A stretch of DNA of 64,000 nucleotides from Prionace glauca (GCA_037974335.1 CM075760.1:35721609-35785608); one strand, 5' to 3'; numbered from the stretch's first letter, positions 1 through 10,943 are shown. Numbers and translations are program-made. The notes: generated from the sequence alone by a model not told the origin.

Positions 1-588
1 TATCAGATATTTCAGATGGTGATTAACCATATTAGTCTGCACCTAGAAACCCATTAAATTCTGTTGTGGACTGAACAAGATGCGGATAAATGCTCGGTGT
101 CAAAAGCGAACTTTCCCGTCAGTGCACCTTATTTCACAGAAAGTATTTAACTTTGATGTCAGAGGAATGATAACATGTCTTTCACATCGAGGTTTGGATA
201 ATGTTGAGCAACAACCTGAATTCAAACAATTTTCCCTTACCCGACATGAGAAACCTTAATGAATGTTTCTGCCCGGTTTTGAACCGGGGACCTTTCGCGT
301 GTGAGGCGAACGTGATAACCACTACACTACAGAAACAACTGGGAAAGTAGTGGAGCAAATCAGCCTGTCTGCAATGTTCAACTGCGCTGTGTTGCTGCAG
401 GTTCCGATGGTTAGACTGAGAGCCCATGTCACTGAATTCAGGAAGATAACCGTTACTTTCAATCTGATTGTACAACTTATCCCCAACATCAACATTTAAA
501 AGCGTTCGTCTGGCAAATATCTAAGGGAGCAATGATTTCTACTCATTTATTATTCCATGATTCTCATCTTTCTTCGAATAATCTCAAT
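1..588. repeat. Tandem-duplicated tRNA-Val unit, copy 1
   Basis: This stretch aligns base for base with 1,180-1,770 (offset about 1,179) with modest divergence. Each copy holds one minus-strand tRNA-Val at the same relative place. The left end of the unit lies outside the window. Two shorter, more diverged partial copies lie at 3,296-3,418 and 3,423-3,645. The duplication explains why two valine isoacceptors sit so close together. Confidence 0.85.
264..336 (-). tRNA. tRNA-Val (CAC)
   Basis: This 73-nt gene is read on the minus strand and decodes valine GTG codons. The acceptor stem GTTTCTG/CAGAAAC pairs fully, and the anticodon loop CTCACAC has CAC at 34-36. The D arm carries the usual GTGTAGTGGTTATCAC A-box block. 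The T loop reads TTCAAAA instead of the usual TTCGA, a change in the B box that may weaken Pol III binding. No intron. It lies in a duplicated unit whose second copy carries a TAC anticodon. Confidence 0.88.
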
Positions 589-595
589 CAATTAT

Positions 596-1179
596 TCAGT
601 GATAAAAACGAATGACTGCGGATGGGAAAAGAGAAAATGCTGCAAAATCTCCCAATGTCTGAGAGCTCCTGTAATGAGTGAAAAGGGCGGACGTTTCGAG
701 TCCAGATAACACTTTATCAAAGCTCATTGTACAAGTGTACTCAGTATTTGTGTCACTATTCAGTATTAATGTATTATTTAACACATATGGCTTTATTATG
801 AATTGAATATCTCTGAACTTGAACATTACTGAATTGAAAACATAACTGACCAACAGAATCACCGGGTAATACAGATCACAATTTTGAGATTGACTATCGT
901 CAGCTTTTAAACAAAGTCAAATACATTTAAATGGACGAAAATCAAAAATTATCTGTTCGTGACACTTGTGCCTTTTTTATTATGGACGCATGCATTTCCG
1001 CCCTTTACAGGAAAGCCCAGTAGGTCCGCGCTGAGTCTCGATTCCCCCATCTGCCTGGGTGATTTTTCCTATTTGTTGGAGATGAAAAACGATTTTTAAA
1101 AATGATTCATCTGTGAAATGTGCACCATTTCCTCTAGTTCACTTACACTATCACTTGTACCTGTCTGAGCACACACTCG
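596..1179. other. Gene-free spacer between tRNA-Val copies
   Basis: AT-rich sequence between the two duplicated tRNA-Val units. It holds only short open frames without recognisable similarity. I see no RNA gene, repeat or splice signal that I can name. Confidence 0.5.
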
Positions 1180-1770
1180 TATCAGATATTTCAGATGGTG
1201 ATGAACCATATTAGTCTGCACCTATAAACCCATTAAATCTGCTGGAGACTGAACGAGATGCGGATAAATGCTCGGTGTCAAAATCGAACTTTCCCATCAG
1301 TGCACCTTATTTCTCAGAAAGTGTTTGACGGTGAAATCAGAGCAATGATAACATGTCTTTAACATCAAGGTTCGGATAATGTTGAGCAGTAAACTTAAAT
1401 TTAACAATTTTCCCTTATCCAACACGAGAAAGTTTTGTGAGTGTTTCTGCCCGGATTCGAACCGGGGATTTTTCGCGTGTAAGGCGAATGTGATAACCAC
1501 TACACTACAGAAAGAGCCAAAGAGCTGTGGAGGAAATCTGCCTGCCTGCAATGTTCTACTGCGCTGTGTTGCTGCAGGTTCCGATGGTCAGACTGAGAGC
1601 CCATGTCACTGAATTCAGGAAGATAACCGTTACTTTCAAGCTGATTGTACAACTTATCCCCAACATCAACATTTAAAAGCGTTCGTCTGGCAACTATCTA
1701 AGGGATCAATGATTTCTATCCATTCATTAATGCATCATTTTCATCGTTCTTCCAATAATCATCCGCATTT
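1180..1770. repeat. Tandem-duplicated tRNA-Val unit, copy 2
   Basis: Direct repeat of 1-588, including both flanks of the tRNA. Similarity fades just after a shared CAATAATC near 1,770, where the sequence changes into the flank of the next tRNA gene. Confidence 0.85.
1442..1514 (-). tRNA. tRNA-Val (TAC)
   Basis: Minus strand, 73 nt, with anticodon loop CTTACAC (anticodon TAC) and an intact T arm with TTCGA. The 5' acceptor strand begins with C where the 3' strand also has C, so the first pair is broken. Compared with its sister at 264-336, the anticodon has changed from CAC to TAC, while the T loop here is the canonical one. Probably transcribable, but the broken 1:72 pair makes full function uncertain. 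Confidence 0.8.
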
Positions 1771-1935
1771 TGTATCACCAGCGCTTTGTAACCTGTCGCT
1801 ACCTTTTTTCTTTGTTCTTTAAATGTGACATTTCCAAATCAGATACTAAAGAGGAAATCTCCCTGATACTGATTCCGACAGAACTGGTACAGACCGGGAA
1901 GTAACACAGGATTGTTGTACAGCAATAAATCTACA

Positions 1936-2007
1936 TTCCCTGACCGGGAATCGAACCCGGGCCGCGGCGGTGAAAGCGCCGAATCCTAACCACTAGACCA
2001 CCACGGA
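1936..2007 (-). tRNA. tRNA-Glu (TTC)
   Basis: Minus strand, 72 nt. Anticodon stem and loop CGGCG-CTTTCAC-CGCCG give a TTC anticodon, and the T arm CCGGGTTCGATTCCCGG is perfect. The A box GGTCTAGTGGTTAGG is canonical. The acceptor has one mismatch at pair 4 (TCCGTGG against TCAGGGA). Flanking DNA on the 3' side of the plus strand and especially 1,780-1,935 resembles 61,200-61,338, which precedes a second, more decayed tRNA-Glu copy. Confidence 0.87.
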
Positions 2008-2509
2008 AGCTGGTGGGTGTTTTATAAAATATTAATTTATCCATGAGCCACCAGTCTTTTGTTTTATTTCTACACGGGCACAATCTCAGGACAAGGCGCT
2101 GATGATTTAGGAGTGAGATGAGGAGAAATTGTTTGACTCAAAGGCCCGTGAATCTTGGGAATTCTCTACTCCAGAGGGTTCTGATGTTCCATCACTGAAC
2201 ACATTTCAGTTTGGGTTAGACAGATTTATGATCTATCCAGGAATGAATGGAAACAGGAATATGGAATAGGAACAAATGCTCAGCCACAAGTTCATGTTTC
2301 GATTGTGTTTTTTAAGTTTAAAGGTATAATGGAAGCATGTATATAATGTTATATGTAACCTGTTTGAAGTCAGCCGTCATTAAATAATGTTGGTAACACC
2401 AGATAACAGAACAGCCGGGAACAATTGACAGCTTTTTTTTTATTGGCACTCACGGACCCATTGCCAACAGGCAACTGTTTACCCGTGAATGGTGATGGTG
2501 AGAAAATTC
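2008..2509. other. Gene-free spacer between tRNA-Glu and the tRNA-Asn relic
   Basis: About 500 bases with no ORF of interest and no recognised repeat. I cannot assign anything here. Confidence 0.45.
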
Positions 2510-2583
2510 CGTCGCTGGGTTGTCTTGAACCACCAACCTTTCAGTTAACAGCTGAACGTGCTGACCAATTGCGCCATAGAGAC
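2510..2583 (-). pseudogene. Decayed tRNA-Asn (GTT)
   Basis: Read on the minus strand this 74-nt stretch follows tRNA-Asn: GGCGCAATTGGTCAGC in the D arm and CTGTTAAC in the anticodon loop (GTT). The acceptor stem has two mismatches (pairs 4 and 7) and the T stem one, with T loop TTCAAGA. The damage spread over two stems suggests a pseudogene or a weak copy. The anticodon is preserved. Confidence 0.75.
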
Positions 2584-3029
2584 AGAGGTAGCAACTCGTA
2601 AATATATTCTAAACTCGTGTGTTACTGGCCGCCATTCTATTTCTGAAAACCTGTTCCAGAACTGCAGCATGACCGCACTGTTTACATTTCTATACAAGTC
2701 TCTTTAGTTCCGTGGATCCTACAGCACTGCTGTAGTGTGTTGGTTATTCTCTATCTCCTATGAACGGGCAGGGAAAATGAACCCACGTCTCTTACCACAG
2801 GGAGGAATTCAGCGGGAGGGAAGGGAAGGGAACTGACCACCAGTAGCCCAAAGATCCAACACTTTCCACTCAATCATCAATAACACCATTCACAACAGCA
2901 CCACCTTCCGAATATTGCGATCCATTTCCCTTAGGATTTAGTTCCAAGACTTCATATTTCCCTTGTTTTCCCCCAATTTTGCAGGACATTCGCTCCAATA
3001 CACAGAGTGAACGGAGAAAGAAGAAGCTT

Positions 3030-3100
3030 TGCATTGGCCGGGATTCGAACCCGGACCTCCCGCGTGGCAGGCGAGAATTCTACCACTGAACCACCAATGT
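3030..3100 (-). tRNA. tRNA-Gly (GCC)
   Basis: Minus strand, 71 nt, matching the vertebrate tRNA-Gly-GCC closely: A box GGTTCAGTGGTAGAATTC, anticodon loop CTGCCAC, and T arm CCGGGTTCGAATCCCGG. The only obvious flaw is A instead of G at position 1, giving an A:C first pair. Function is otherwise plausible. Confidence 0.87.
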
Positions 3101-3295
3101 TGCTCTTGCTAGCGATACCCCCACATGCTCTCTCTTCCTTCACACTCAGCAGCATTGTAATTTCCTTACTTTGTCCTTTCGTTCCCCATTTATTAAGACT
3201 CGGATATTAAATAAATGCTAACCTCAAATACATTTTGGACAAAATTCAATATGTCTTAGAAAATTTACACAATTTTGTTATTTTTTTCCATAAAA

Positions 3296-3645
3296 TTCAG
3301 CATTTCTGATTTTGGAGAAAGCATTTCAAGCTGAGGTCAGAGCAAAGGTAATATGACTGTAACGTCGAGATTCTGATAATATTCGGCACCAAACTGAAAT
3401 CATACAGACTTCCGTCACCCTAGCATGTTTCAGATGGTGATTAACTATGTTAGTCTGCACCTAAACCTATTAAATTGTCTTGTAGACTGGATGACTTGCT
3501 GATATGTGCAGGTGTCAAAATAGGGAAGTTTCTTTCCTGGCAATGCATCAATTTATCATTTCTGATTTGACACAAAGCATTTGAGGCCGAGGCCAGAGCG
3601 AAGATACTATGGGTGTAACATCGAGATTCAGATACTGTTCAGGAA
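3296..3645. repeat. Two partial diverged copies of the tRNA-Val flank unit
   Basis: 3,296-3,418 and 3,423-3,645 both align with the part of the tandem unit that lies beside tRNA-Val (compare 1,190-1,400). The second ends near 3,645 where a CR1-like 3' end begins, so neither keeps a tRNA. Confidence 0.6.
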
Positions 3646-3647
3646 CA

Positions 3648-3950
3648 AAATGCCCCGGCCGATGAAGGCATGCTTTAAGGTATAAGGGGCAAGGTTTAAA
3701 GGAGATGTACATGGCAGATTGTTTGCATAGAGAGTAGTGGGTTCCTGGAACTCGCTGCCGGGGAGAGATAGTAGAAGCGGATGCAGTTGTGACTTTTAAG
3801 TCAGCTGACAAGTACGTGAACAGGATGGGAATAGAGGGATATGGTCCCGGAAGGATAGGGGGTTTTAGTTAAGTGGGGCAGCATGGTCAGTGAAGGTTTG
3901 ACGGGCCGAAGGACATGTTCCTGGGCTGTAATTTTCTTTGTTCTTTGTAC
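3648..3950 (+). mobile_element. CR1-like LINE 3' end
   Basis: Plus-strand remnant showing the C-terminal codons and 3' tail of a CR1-type LINE: a GTTCCTGGAACTCGCTGCC block like the usual WNALP motif, then GGGCCGAAGGACATGTTCCTGGG and a terminal TTTCTTTGTTCTTTG repeat. It is strongly 5'-truncated and carries no usable ORF. Confidence 0.7.
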
Positions 3951-4329
3951 TGCCATTTTTCTTTATCCAAAACTGAGCTTCAGACCCTGTAGCTCTATAT
4001 TTAACTACTCCATCTCTGACATCTCCTCCAGTCACACAACCCTGTGAGATGTCTGTACTGATGTTATTGTGGCATCATGAGGGTTCCACATACAACATGA
4101 GTTCCATCTATAAATTCTCATCTTGAACATTTCAATTGAAATTTCAAGGCGAGCAGAGCTTTTTGAGCAGAATGGTTCAGATTCCCATCCCCTTTAATGT
4201 GAACAAGTTGTTTCTGATTTCCCTACAGAGGTTGTCTATTAAACATTGACTGAACACAGGGGGTGAATGTGAGAAGCTGAAGTTTCCAGTTGAAGAGGTT
4301 TCCAGTGTCTCTGAGCAGCTGAACTGGGG

Positions 4330-4960
4330 AAGCCTTTGGGCAGAGACTGCGCTGCTGCTATTTCCCTTCCTGACCACCGGGGGTCGCTGTAACACGCCCG
4401 GGCGCTGCTCCTCCCAGTGACACCTCTTGCCCTCTCCGGCCCGGCCGCTGCTCGTTGGCGGAACATCCGGGTCCTGCAGAGAGGCGGGGTCAGCCGCCAT
4501 ATTGCCGTGACATCACCACAGCCCCTCCCCCCCGTCGAGGAAAAAGCGGCGGTTCAGAAATGTAGAAAGTGAGAGAAATTCCCACCCGGAAATCCCGCCC
4601 GGAGCGGAATTAAAATTAAATAAAATACATACTTTTATAAAGAGGCAGGTGGCGGAACCGCGCATGTGCTGTAGTATTTTCCCAGAGCGCACCGCGCGGG
4701 TGTGATTGAAAAACAGACGGAATAAAAAACAGAAACGATTTTCCCGAATGGAGAAGGAACCGAAAGTCTGACGGGTGAGGATGTGAATAATAATCATCAA
4801 GATTCAAAACATTAAAAGATGCAAATGCAACTCCCTGGGCGCATGTGCAAGGAGGGGAATTCCCCCAGAATGCAGCGCGCGGGACGCCGTCTCCCCTGGC
4901 AACGCAAGATGGCCGCCGGCGGTGGTGTGATTGTGGCGCAGGCGCAGTGAGGTCTGCCTG
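4330..4960. promoter_or_regulatory. Orphan CpG-rich promoter-like block
   Basis: A GC- and CpG-rich island in AT-rich surroundings. It contains motifs typical of housekeeping Pol II promoters: two YY1-type sites in opposite orientation (GCCGCCATATTG near 4,493 and AAGATGGCCGCC near 4,907), an NRF1-like GCGCAGGCGCA near 4,936, ETS-like CCGGAAAT near 4,588, a CRE-like TGACATCAC, and an octamer ATGCAAAT at 4,819. No recognisable coding exon lies on either side, and the DNA just beyond (from 5,145) is LINE. It may be the displaced promoter of a lost gene, a repeat-borne promoter, or the start of a gene whose exons I cannot recognise. Confidence 0.5.
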
Positions 4961-5144
4961 CAGCCCATTGTCCAGAATGTCCCCAGTGGATGTGATGGGG
5001 ATGGTGCAGCAGATGGAGCAACAATCCCAGTTTCAATGGGGGGAGAGAAGCTGCAATGCTGCTCCCTGTTGTTCACTCCTCTCCCCAGCCTCAGCATTGC
5101 AGAGTGTTTAAACAAGAGGGTGCATTGTCACAGCAGCAGGGTCT

Positions 5145-5448
5145 CCATGTCCTTCCAGTAGTAAGGTGACCAGAACTGGACGCAGTTCTCCAAATGCGGT
5201 CTAACCAACGTTCTGTACAACTGCAGCATTAGACGCCAGCTCTTATACTATACACCCCTTCCTATAAAGGCTAGCATTCTGTAAGCTTTCTTCGCAACTT
5301 TCTCCACCTGTGTTGCCACCTTCAGAGACAAGAACACTTGCACTTCTGGGTCCCTCTGCATTTCTACACTCTTAACTGGTCTTCCCTTTATCATGTAACT
5401 CCTCTCTACATTATTCCTTCCAAAATGCATCACCTCACATTTATCAGG
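5145..5448 (-). mobile_element. CR1-like LINE fragment (family A)
   Basis: Minus-strand piece homologous to the middle of the LINE at 40,085-43,200 (compare 40,490-40,780), covering the region after the reverse-transcriptase core. No long ORF; both ends are truncated, and another CR1-like element abuts at 5,455. Confidence 0.8.
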
Positions 5449-5454
5449 ATCAAA

Positions 5455-6035
5455 ATATATCTTGAGAAATTTGCCTACCTTGGAATTGCTCTCGCAGAGA
5501 TATTACCACGATGCCCTTTCAACATTGATAGAGTACTTACAGCAGAGAAGAAGGCCGTTTTGAAGCGTCATGTGTGTGTTGGCTCTCTAAAGGACCAATT
5601 CATCCAATAACATTCTGTACCCCACAGTCTAGCATTTTGTTCATTTTCAGACAATTATCCAATCCCATTTTGAACCCATTAATTGGCTCTGCCTGCAGCA
5701 CACTCTCAAACAGCACATTCCAGGTCTGGGTCACTCACTGTCTGAAAATGTTTTTTCCTGATGTCTCCATGTTTCCTTCACCAATTTACTTCAACCCGCG
5801 CCCTCTGTGTTAAAATCCTTCTGCCATTGAAAGTTTCTCTCTATCTACTCTGTCAAGACCCTTCAGGATTTTGAATGCCTCATTAAAGTCACATCAGCAA
5901 CTTTCTGTTAAGAAAATTAGTCCCAAACTCTCCAAAATATATTCGTCACTGAAGTTTCTGATCTCTGGAACTATTCTCGTGTTTTCCTCCTGCATTCAGT
6001 CCACTGATTTTACATTCTGCCTTACGTTCGGTCAG
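5455..6035 (-). mobile_element. CR1-like LINE 3' region (family D), uninterrupted copy
   Basis: Minus-strand CR1-type sequence that is collinear with 55,518-55,911 plus 57,018-57,200. The second copy is split by another LINE; this copy shows the empty site at CTCTATCTACTCTG near 5,845. Only fragments of the C-terminal reading frame survive. Confidence 0.75.
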
Positions 6036-6176
6036 TTAGTGCCTGCTTGAACACATGAAACACAATCTTTCTTCATGCCCTGGAGTGAAGATTCGGAGCA
6101 AATTCATTTCTCATTTTTGGGGGACTAAGGGGAATCAGACAAGGTTAAGGGCAGTTGAAATGCTGCTGGTCCTCCA

Positions 6177-6612
6177 TAAGACCATAGGAAAGAAACATGA
6201 GAAATAGGAGCATGAGTAGTCCATTTAGCCCTTCGAGCCTGCCCCGCCATTCAATAAGATCATGGCTGACCTGAACTGGATCAGTTCCACTTTCCCACTT
6301 TCTCCCCATAACCCTTAATTCCCCTGTCTGTCAGAAACCTATCTACCCGTGACTTAAATATATTTAGCGAGGTAGCTTCTACCACTTCAATGGGCACAAA
6401 ATTCCAGAGATTCACCAGCCTTTGAGTGAAGAAGTTCCTCCTCAACTCTGATCTAAACTGCACCTCTCCCCCCCTTATCTTGAGGCTGTGCCCCCTCGTA
6501 CTGCTGTTCTTTCTAAGCGGGAAGAATCTCTCTCCCTCTACCCTATCCATCCCTTTCATTATCTTATACGTCTCTATAACATCCCCCCTCATCCTTCTAA
6601 ACTCCATGACAG
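6177..6612 (-). mobile_element. CR1-like LINE 3' end (family B)
   Basis: Minus-strand 3' end of the same family seen at 42,037, 51,503 and 37,470. It codes the C-terminal stretch RMRGDVIETYKIMKG, then FFTQRLVNLWNF, followed by a 3' tail that on the plus strand reads like AGAAATAGGAGCATGAGTAG. 5'-truncated. Confidence 0.85.
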
Positions 6613-6894
6613 ACCAGTTTATGAGTGAATTCACCGAGGTTCTCTTCATTCTTCACTCATTCTGTCTCTGGATTTGATCAGAAAAAGGCAGAGATGAAGG
6701 GTCTTTACACGGGTGGGTCACTGGGTGGCGCAGTGACTCTGTCTCTAGAGGGTCCTGAGTTCAACCACATCCCACCCATGACTGGGGGGGACATGCCTAT
6801 CTGGGAAAGGGGGGGAAACCGGATCATAGGGAAATGGAGCGGAGTTGATGGGTTTAGGAGAACGGAATTAAGCCAAGACAGGGATGGTTAAATT

Positions 6895-6900
6895 TTTATT
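6895..6900 (-). terminator. Candidate poly(A) signal for membrane IgM transcript
   Basis: AATAAA on the minus strand, about 460 bases beyond the TM2 stop codon. It is the first clear hexamer I see downstream of the membrane exons, so it is a reasonable end for the membrane form. Other AT-rich variants nearby cannot be excluded. Confidence 0.5.
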
Positions 6901-7360
6901 CAAAATTTATTTAAAAATTCAGAGAATATTTTACAGCGAAATTGTTTTTTTTTTAAGTTAGGAAAGTGAACATAGCGATCGAGGGTCACATTGAGAACAG
7001 GAGACATGTACGGAGAATCCGTCAATATTTGTACATCTGTTACATTAACCAGAAAGAGAATACAGATCCTTAATAGAAAGAGGAATTAACAAACGTGAAT
7101 AAGGAATGAGAAATTATTTATACATTAAGTTTACACTAGGGGGGAAACTATTAACCAGAATAACATTATAACAAAAAAAACCTCGTACTTTTCACATTGA
7201 AAACTGAAATAATGTCTATTGTTGCCTCAGTTACAGATCCAGGATGATAAACTTAGAGAAATGTACTGATAGATTCATCGAGAGCAGATATTGTATTGGA
7301 GCCATACACAGATCTTTATAATCAGCTGAGGGAAATCTGCAGCGTCCAAAATTCAACCCA

Positions 7361-7369
7361 TCATTTGAT
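7361..7369 (-). CDS. IgM heavy chain membrane exon TM2 (last codons)
   Basis: The last coding piece of the membrane form is only ATC AAA TGA. It is placed by a pyrimidine-rich acceptor (TTATTTTACAG) directly before it and by phase 0 after TM1. The spliced cytoplasmic tail would end TLVKIK, matching the very short basic KVK-like tail of membrane mu chains. The rest of the exon downstream is 3' UTR. Confidence 0.85.
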   Translation of the reverse strand: MK

Positions 7370-7503
7370 CTGTAAAATAAAGAGGCAATATTGAAGCAGA
7401 TATTTCTGATGCGGGACATTAATGTTTTTAATCAGTGAAACAATGAGAGATTTTTCAAATCCATTCTGCCAGTTTGAAATGTGAGTGAATTGAATTATCT
7501 CAC

Positions 7504-7631
7504 CTTCACCAGAGTGACGGCAGTACTGTAGAAAATGCTCAGGAAGAACAGGACGATGAATGTGGAAGCGGTTGTCCAGATGTTGCTGTTATCATCCTCA
7601 CTGTCTTCAATCCAGATGCGGTCGGTGGGGT
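7504..7631 (-). CDS. IgM heavy chain membrane exon TM1
   Basis: This 128-nt exon encodes the extracellular linker and transmembrane helix of surface IgM. After joining to the internal CH4 donor it reads [17 protein letters not shown], an acidic spacer, and then a hydrophobic stretch beginning [19 protein letters not shown] and ending VTLVK. The helix has the polar Ser/Thr/Tyr faces expected of an antigen-receptor TM segment. The acceptor is CCCTAG and the donor AAG|GTGAG; it enters in phase 1 and leaves in phase 0. It lies about 3.3 kb downstream of CH4. Confidence 0.93.
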
Positions 7632-8195
7632 CTAGGGGACAGAGGCCAGGAAATGGAATTAGATTACTTTATTTATCCAGGGAATCTCATTGTTTTCTTT
7701 TCCCTGTTCTCCTTTATAAACTGTTCATTCATTCTCATGTCTAATTTTCAATGGATATCTCCTGTTAAATTCAGGACACAGTAACAGATCTCCATAACTA
7801 TTTTCACATCTGATCCTTATTGGTATTCCTTGGAGAGTCCATGTCAGAAAGCACTGAAGGTGTTTTCTTGATAATCAGTTCATTTTGAACTATTTGCCAC
7901 TAACCCTTATTGAAGACTGTTCTGACTGATCTGGAGGAACATTCCCCTGTCAATGATTGTTTCCACAGATGGTGACTGATCTGTAAACTATGAATTCTGC
8001 TGTTTAAGATCTGGGATGTAATTTCCAATCTTTGCTTATTTACAGTGGAAATGTTTAGTAAATCATGAGCTTAACTCAGTTTCTCAACGTGTTTGGCGGT
8101 GTTTTGAGAATTGGGATAGTCATCGGTGTGTATGTCCATTCAAATTCACATTTAAATTTTACTTTCATCATTTACCTGCCGTTTGTATTAAAGAT

Positions 8196-8227
<32 letters not shown>

Positions 8228-10937
8228 AGCGCGTCTGTGTGTGTGTGTGCCTGTGAGTCTGTGTGTGTGTGTGTGTGTGTGCGTCAGTGCGTGTGTGTGT
8301 CTGTGAGTCTGTGTGTGTGTGTGTGTGAACACTTCCTGAGCTGCATTAATTTTTGGTCCTGAGTTAATCTGTGTGTATGAGGGATAATGAACATGTTCAT
8401 TTGCCTGTGTTTGTTGATTTGTGTAGTTGTGTGTCTGTGTGTATAATTTATTCTTCAGATATTGTGGATATATGACTATTATTGTGTGAAGTCTCTGTAT
8501 ATTTATTAATGCCACTCTTAACGTGTGCACGTGTTTCTGCCTGTTTCAATGTGTTAATTTGTGTCACTCGAATAATGTTTCCTTCTCTTTCTGTGTGTGT
8601 CTGTTCCTCCGTGCGTTTGTGTGTGTATCTGTTGACATATTAGTGCATGTAAATTCGTGTTGGTAGTTATTTATAACAATGTGTCAGTGTATGGCTGTGT
8701 TTCCATGTGTAGTGTTGTGTGCTGTGGTGTTCTGTTCTGAAGGAGCGTGTGAATGTTTGCATCCACATGTTTGTGTGAAAATATTTTGCTCTCTGTTCCT
8801 CTATATGCAGTGTGTTAATATTGTTATATCTATTTCCCTGTATAAGTGATAATGTGTATAACATTGTGGGTCTCTATATCTGTATTCATTTCAGCGTGAA
8901 CGTGTGAGAACATGCATTTGTTTGAGTGTGTGTATCTATTTGTGTATGTTTTGGACCTGCATAAATGTTATCTGTCCGTATTGTGTGTATGCATGTACGT
9001 GTTTGTGTTTGTGTCCGTGTACCTAGTCCGTATGTTTAGGTAAGTGTGTAGTTGTGTGTTTGTGTGTGTTTCTGCGGGCGTTTGTACATATTTGATAATT
9101 TGTGTGCATGTTTTGTTTTGTGCCTTCTTGTACAAGTCCGTGCCTGTGTGTGCAGGTGTGGGTGTATGCCCCCTTGTGCATGCATGTGTGCGTGTATATG
9201 TGTGTGCGTGTGTTCGTGTGTGTGCATGGTGCGTATGGGACAGAGAGAGAGCGAGAGAGAAAGAGAGAGTATTTGTGTATGCACGCATTTTTGTTTGTAT
9301 ATGTATAGTCCATTAGTGTATTCGAGGGAGCGTGCTTGTTTGAGTTCGTTTGTGCGTATATTGTGTGTTCTTCTGATCCGTGTATGTGCATTTGTATTTA
9401 TGAATGTATCTGTGTTTTTGTTGTGTATGTATTTGTGCGTATTGTGTATTTGTGAGATTCTGTGTCTGTATTTGAATGTGCCTGTCTATATTTCTGTGTG
9501 TGGGACTATGTGTATGCGTTTGTGTGTTATATTAACATTCTGTATTCGTGTGCATATGTATGAGTATGTGTATTTGTGCAATTGTGTCCACGTTTCTGTG
9601 TGTGCGTGTGTGTGTGTATGTGTGTGAGTGTGTAGTGTGTCTGTATGTGTGTATGTGTGTGTGTATGTGTGTGTGAGTGTGTGTATGTGTGTAGTGTGTG
9701 TATGTATGTGTGTGTGTGTGAGTGTGTAGTGTGTGTAGTGTGTGTAGTGTGTGTATGTGTGTGTGAGTGTGTGTATGTGTGTGTGAGAGTGTGTGTGTGT
9801 GTGAGTGTGTGAGTGTGTGTGTGAGTGTGGGTGTGTACGCCTATGTATGTATGTATAATTGTGACAGTTTTGGGCAGCATTATCAGTGTGTGTATTTTTT
9901 TAACTGTTGCTCCAAGTTTCACCGACCATAGTGAAGTGAATATGATCCAGACAACCCGAATAATGGAACATATTTTCAATGTTTTGCTGGAGAAATGTAT
10001 TTTATGTGAGGGGCACGGTGATATCAGGAGAGAGAATGAAATAATTCATTGATGTATCTCAGAGAGCTCAGGGATAGAACAGTTAAAACCCGGGGAGGAA
10101 TCTATGACTTGTTTAAATTTGTATTCTGGGAAATCAATGCCAGCACATGGTTAACAGGAACAAGAGTGTTGAGACATTTTAAATTATGTTCCATTAGTTT
10201 ATATATATATTTCAATCATTAAGATAATGATACTTCAAAATCTGTAGCAAGTAAACCGGAAACTAATTTGTACTGTTGGCAACTGGGTCCTTATAGTAGA
10301 GACCTGTTCCCTTCCAAACACAGAAGAGGGAAGAGAGTGAGCTCAGACTTTCCCTCCCCCTACCCGGTGATACAATGTCCCTGATGGTTCTAACCACTGA
10401 GGAGGTGGAGGTGAGTGGATTAAATAATGACATTTCTCCTCTTTTCATTGAGGAAGTTTTGGGACATGGATTAGCTACTGCTCCTCCCCTCTCTTTGCTG
10501 GGTTAGTGGGAATCCAGGATGTTAACAATTTCACTCTCCCTCAATCCGATGGGGGGAATATTTCTCCATGTTTTTTTGTGTGTGACCCTCACTTCAGTTC
10601 CAAGTAGGTGCGGTGCAGTAGCTTAAAGAGGTGGTCAATGAAAGAAGCAGGGGCCCAGCGATCTAAATGTTGTGTTTGTGTGTCAGACATGTTAAAAATG
10701 TCGGAGTGTTTTCCCCTCAGCGGGAGGAAAGTCAGTGAAGATACTTTGCAGAATCCTGTAATGAATGTGCTCTACTCTATCCCTGACCCAGTGTCTATCT
10801 CCGCTGGGAGCACTGGTTCAACAATGTTGGGTCCGAGACATGAAAATATCTGACTCAAAATCAAAGATATGGAAGTAAAACTGAAAAACAACCAATTAAA
10901 CAATTGGGTATTTCACTGATCGTTAGAGGAAAATGTT
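7632..10937 (-). other. CH4-TM1 intron
   Basis: Intron used only by the membrane form. It is dominated by (TG)n tracts between 8,190 and 9,835. The part 9,836-10,937 has no recognisable repeat or gene. Several 100- to 190-codon open frames across the (TG)n tract are low-complexity artefacts. Confidence 0.7.
8190..9835. repeat. Long interrupted (TG)n microsatellite tract
   Basis: Over 1.6 kb of (TG)n-rich sequence with long pure runs at 8,196-8,226, 8,260-8,330 and 9,595-9,835, and looser TGTGTTTG/TGTATG sequence between. A short (GA)n run lies at 9,240-9,270. On the Ig coding strand it reads (CA)n. Alternating purine-pyrimidine sequence of this length can adopt Z-DNA. Confidence 0.9.
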
Positions 10938-10943
10938 TTTATT
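10938..10943 (-). terminator. Poly(A) signal for secreted IgM
   Basis: AATAAA on the minus strand, 37 bases past the CH4 stop codon. Its position between CH4 and the membrane exons is what is needed for the choice between secreted and membrane transcripts. Confidence 0.7.

Noticed and set aside
4177-4500. A 107-codon minus-strand open frame in the CpG-rich block
   Set aside because: No recognisable domain; it can be explained by GC-rich composition, although a short exon cannot be fully excluded.
4819-4826. Octamer ATGCAAAT
   Set aside because: It is inside the orphan CpG-rich block, over 20 kb past the VH promoter; a link to Ig expression cannot be supported.
9052-9979. Open frames of 100-190 codons on both strands, rich in Cys/Val or His/Thr
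   Set aside because: They are translations of the (TG)n tract; no composition, motif or splice context supports a protein.
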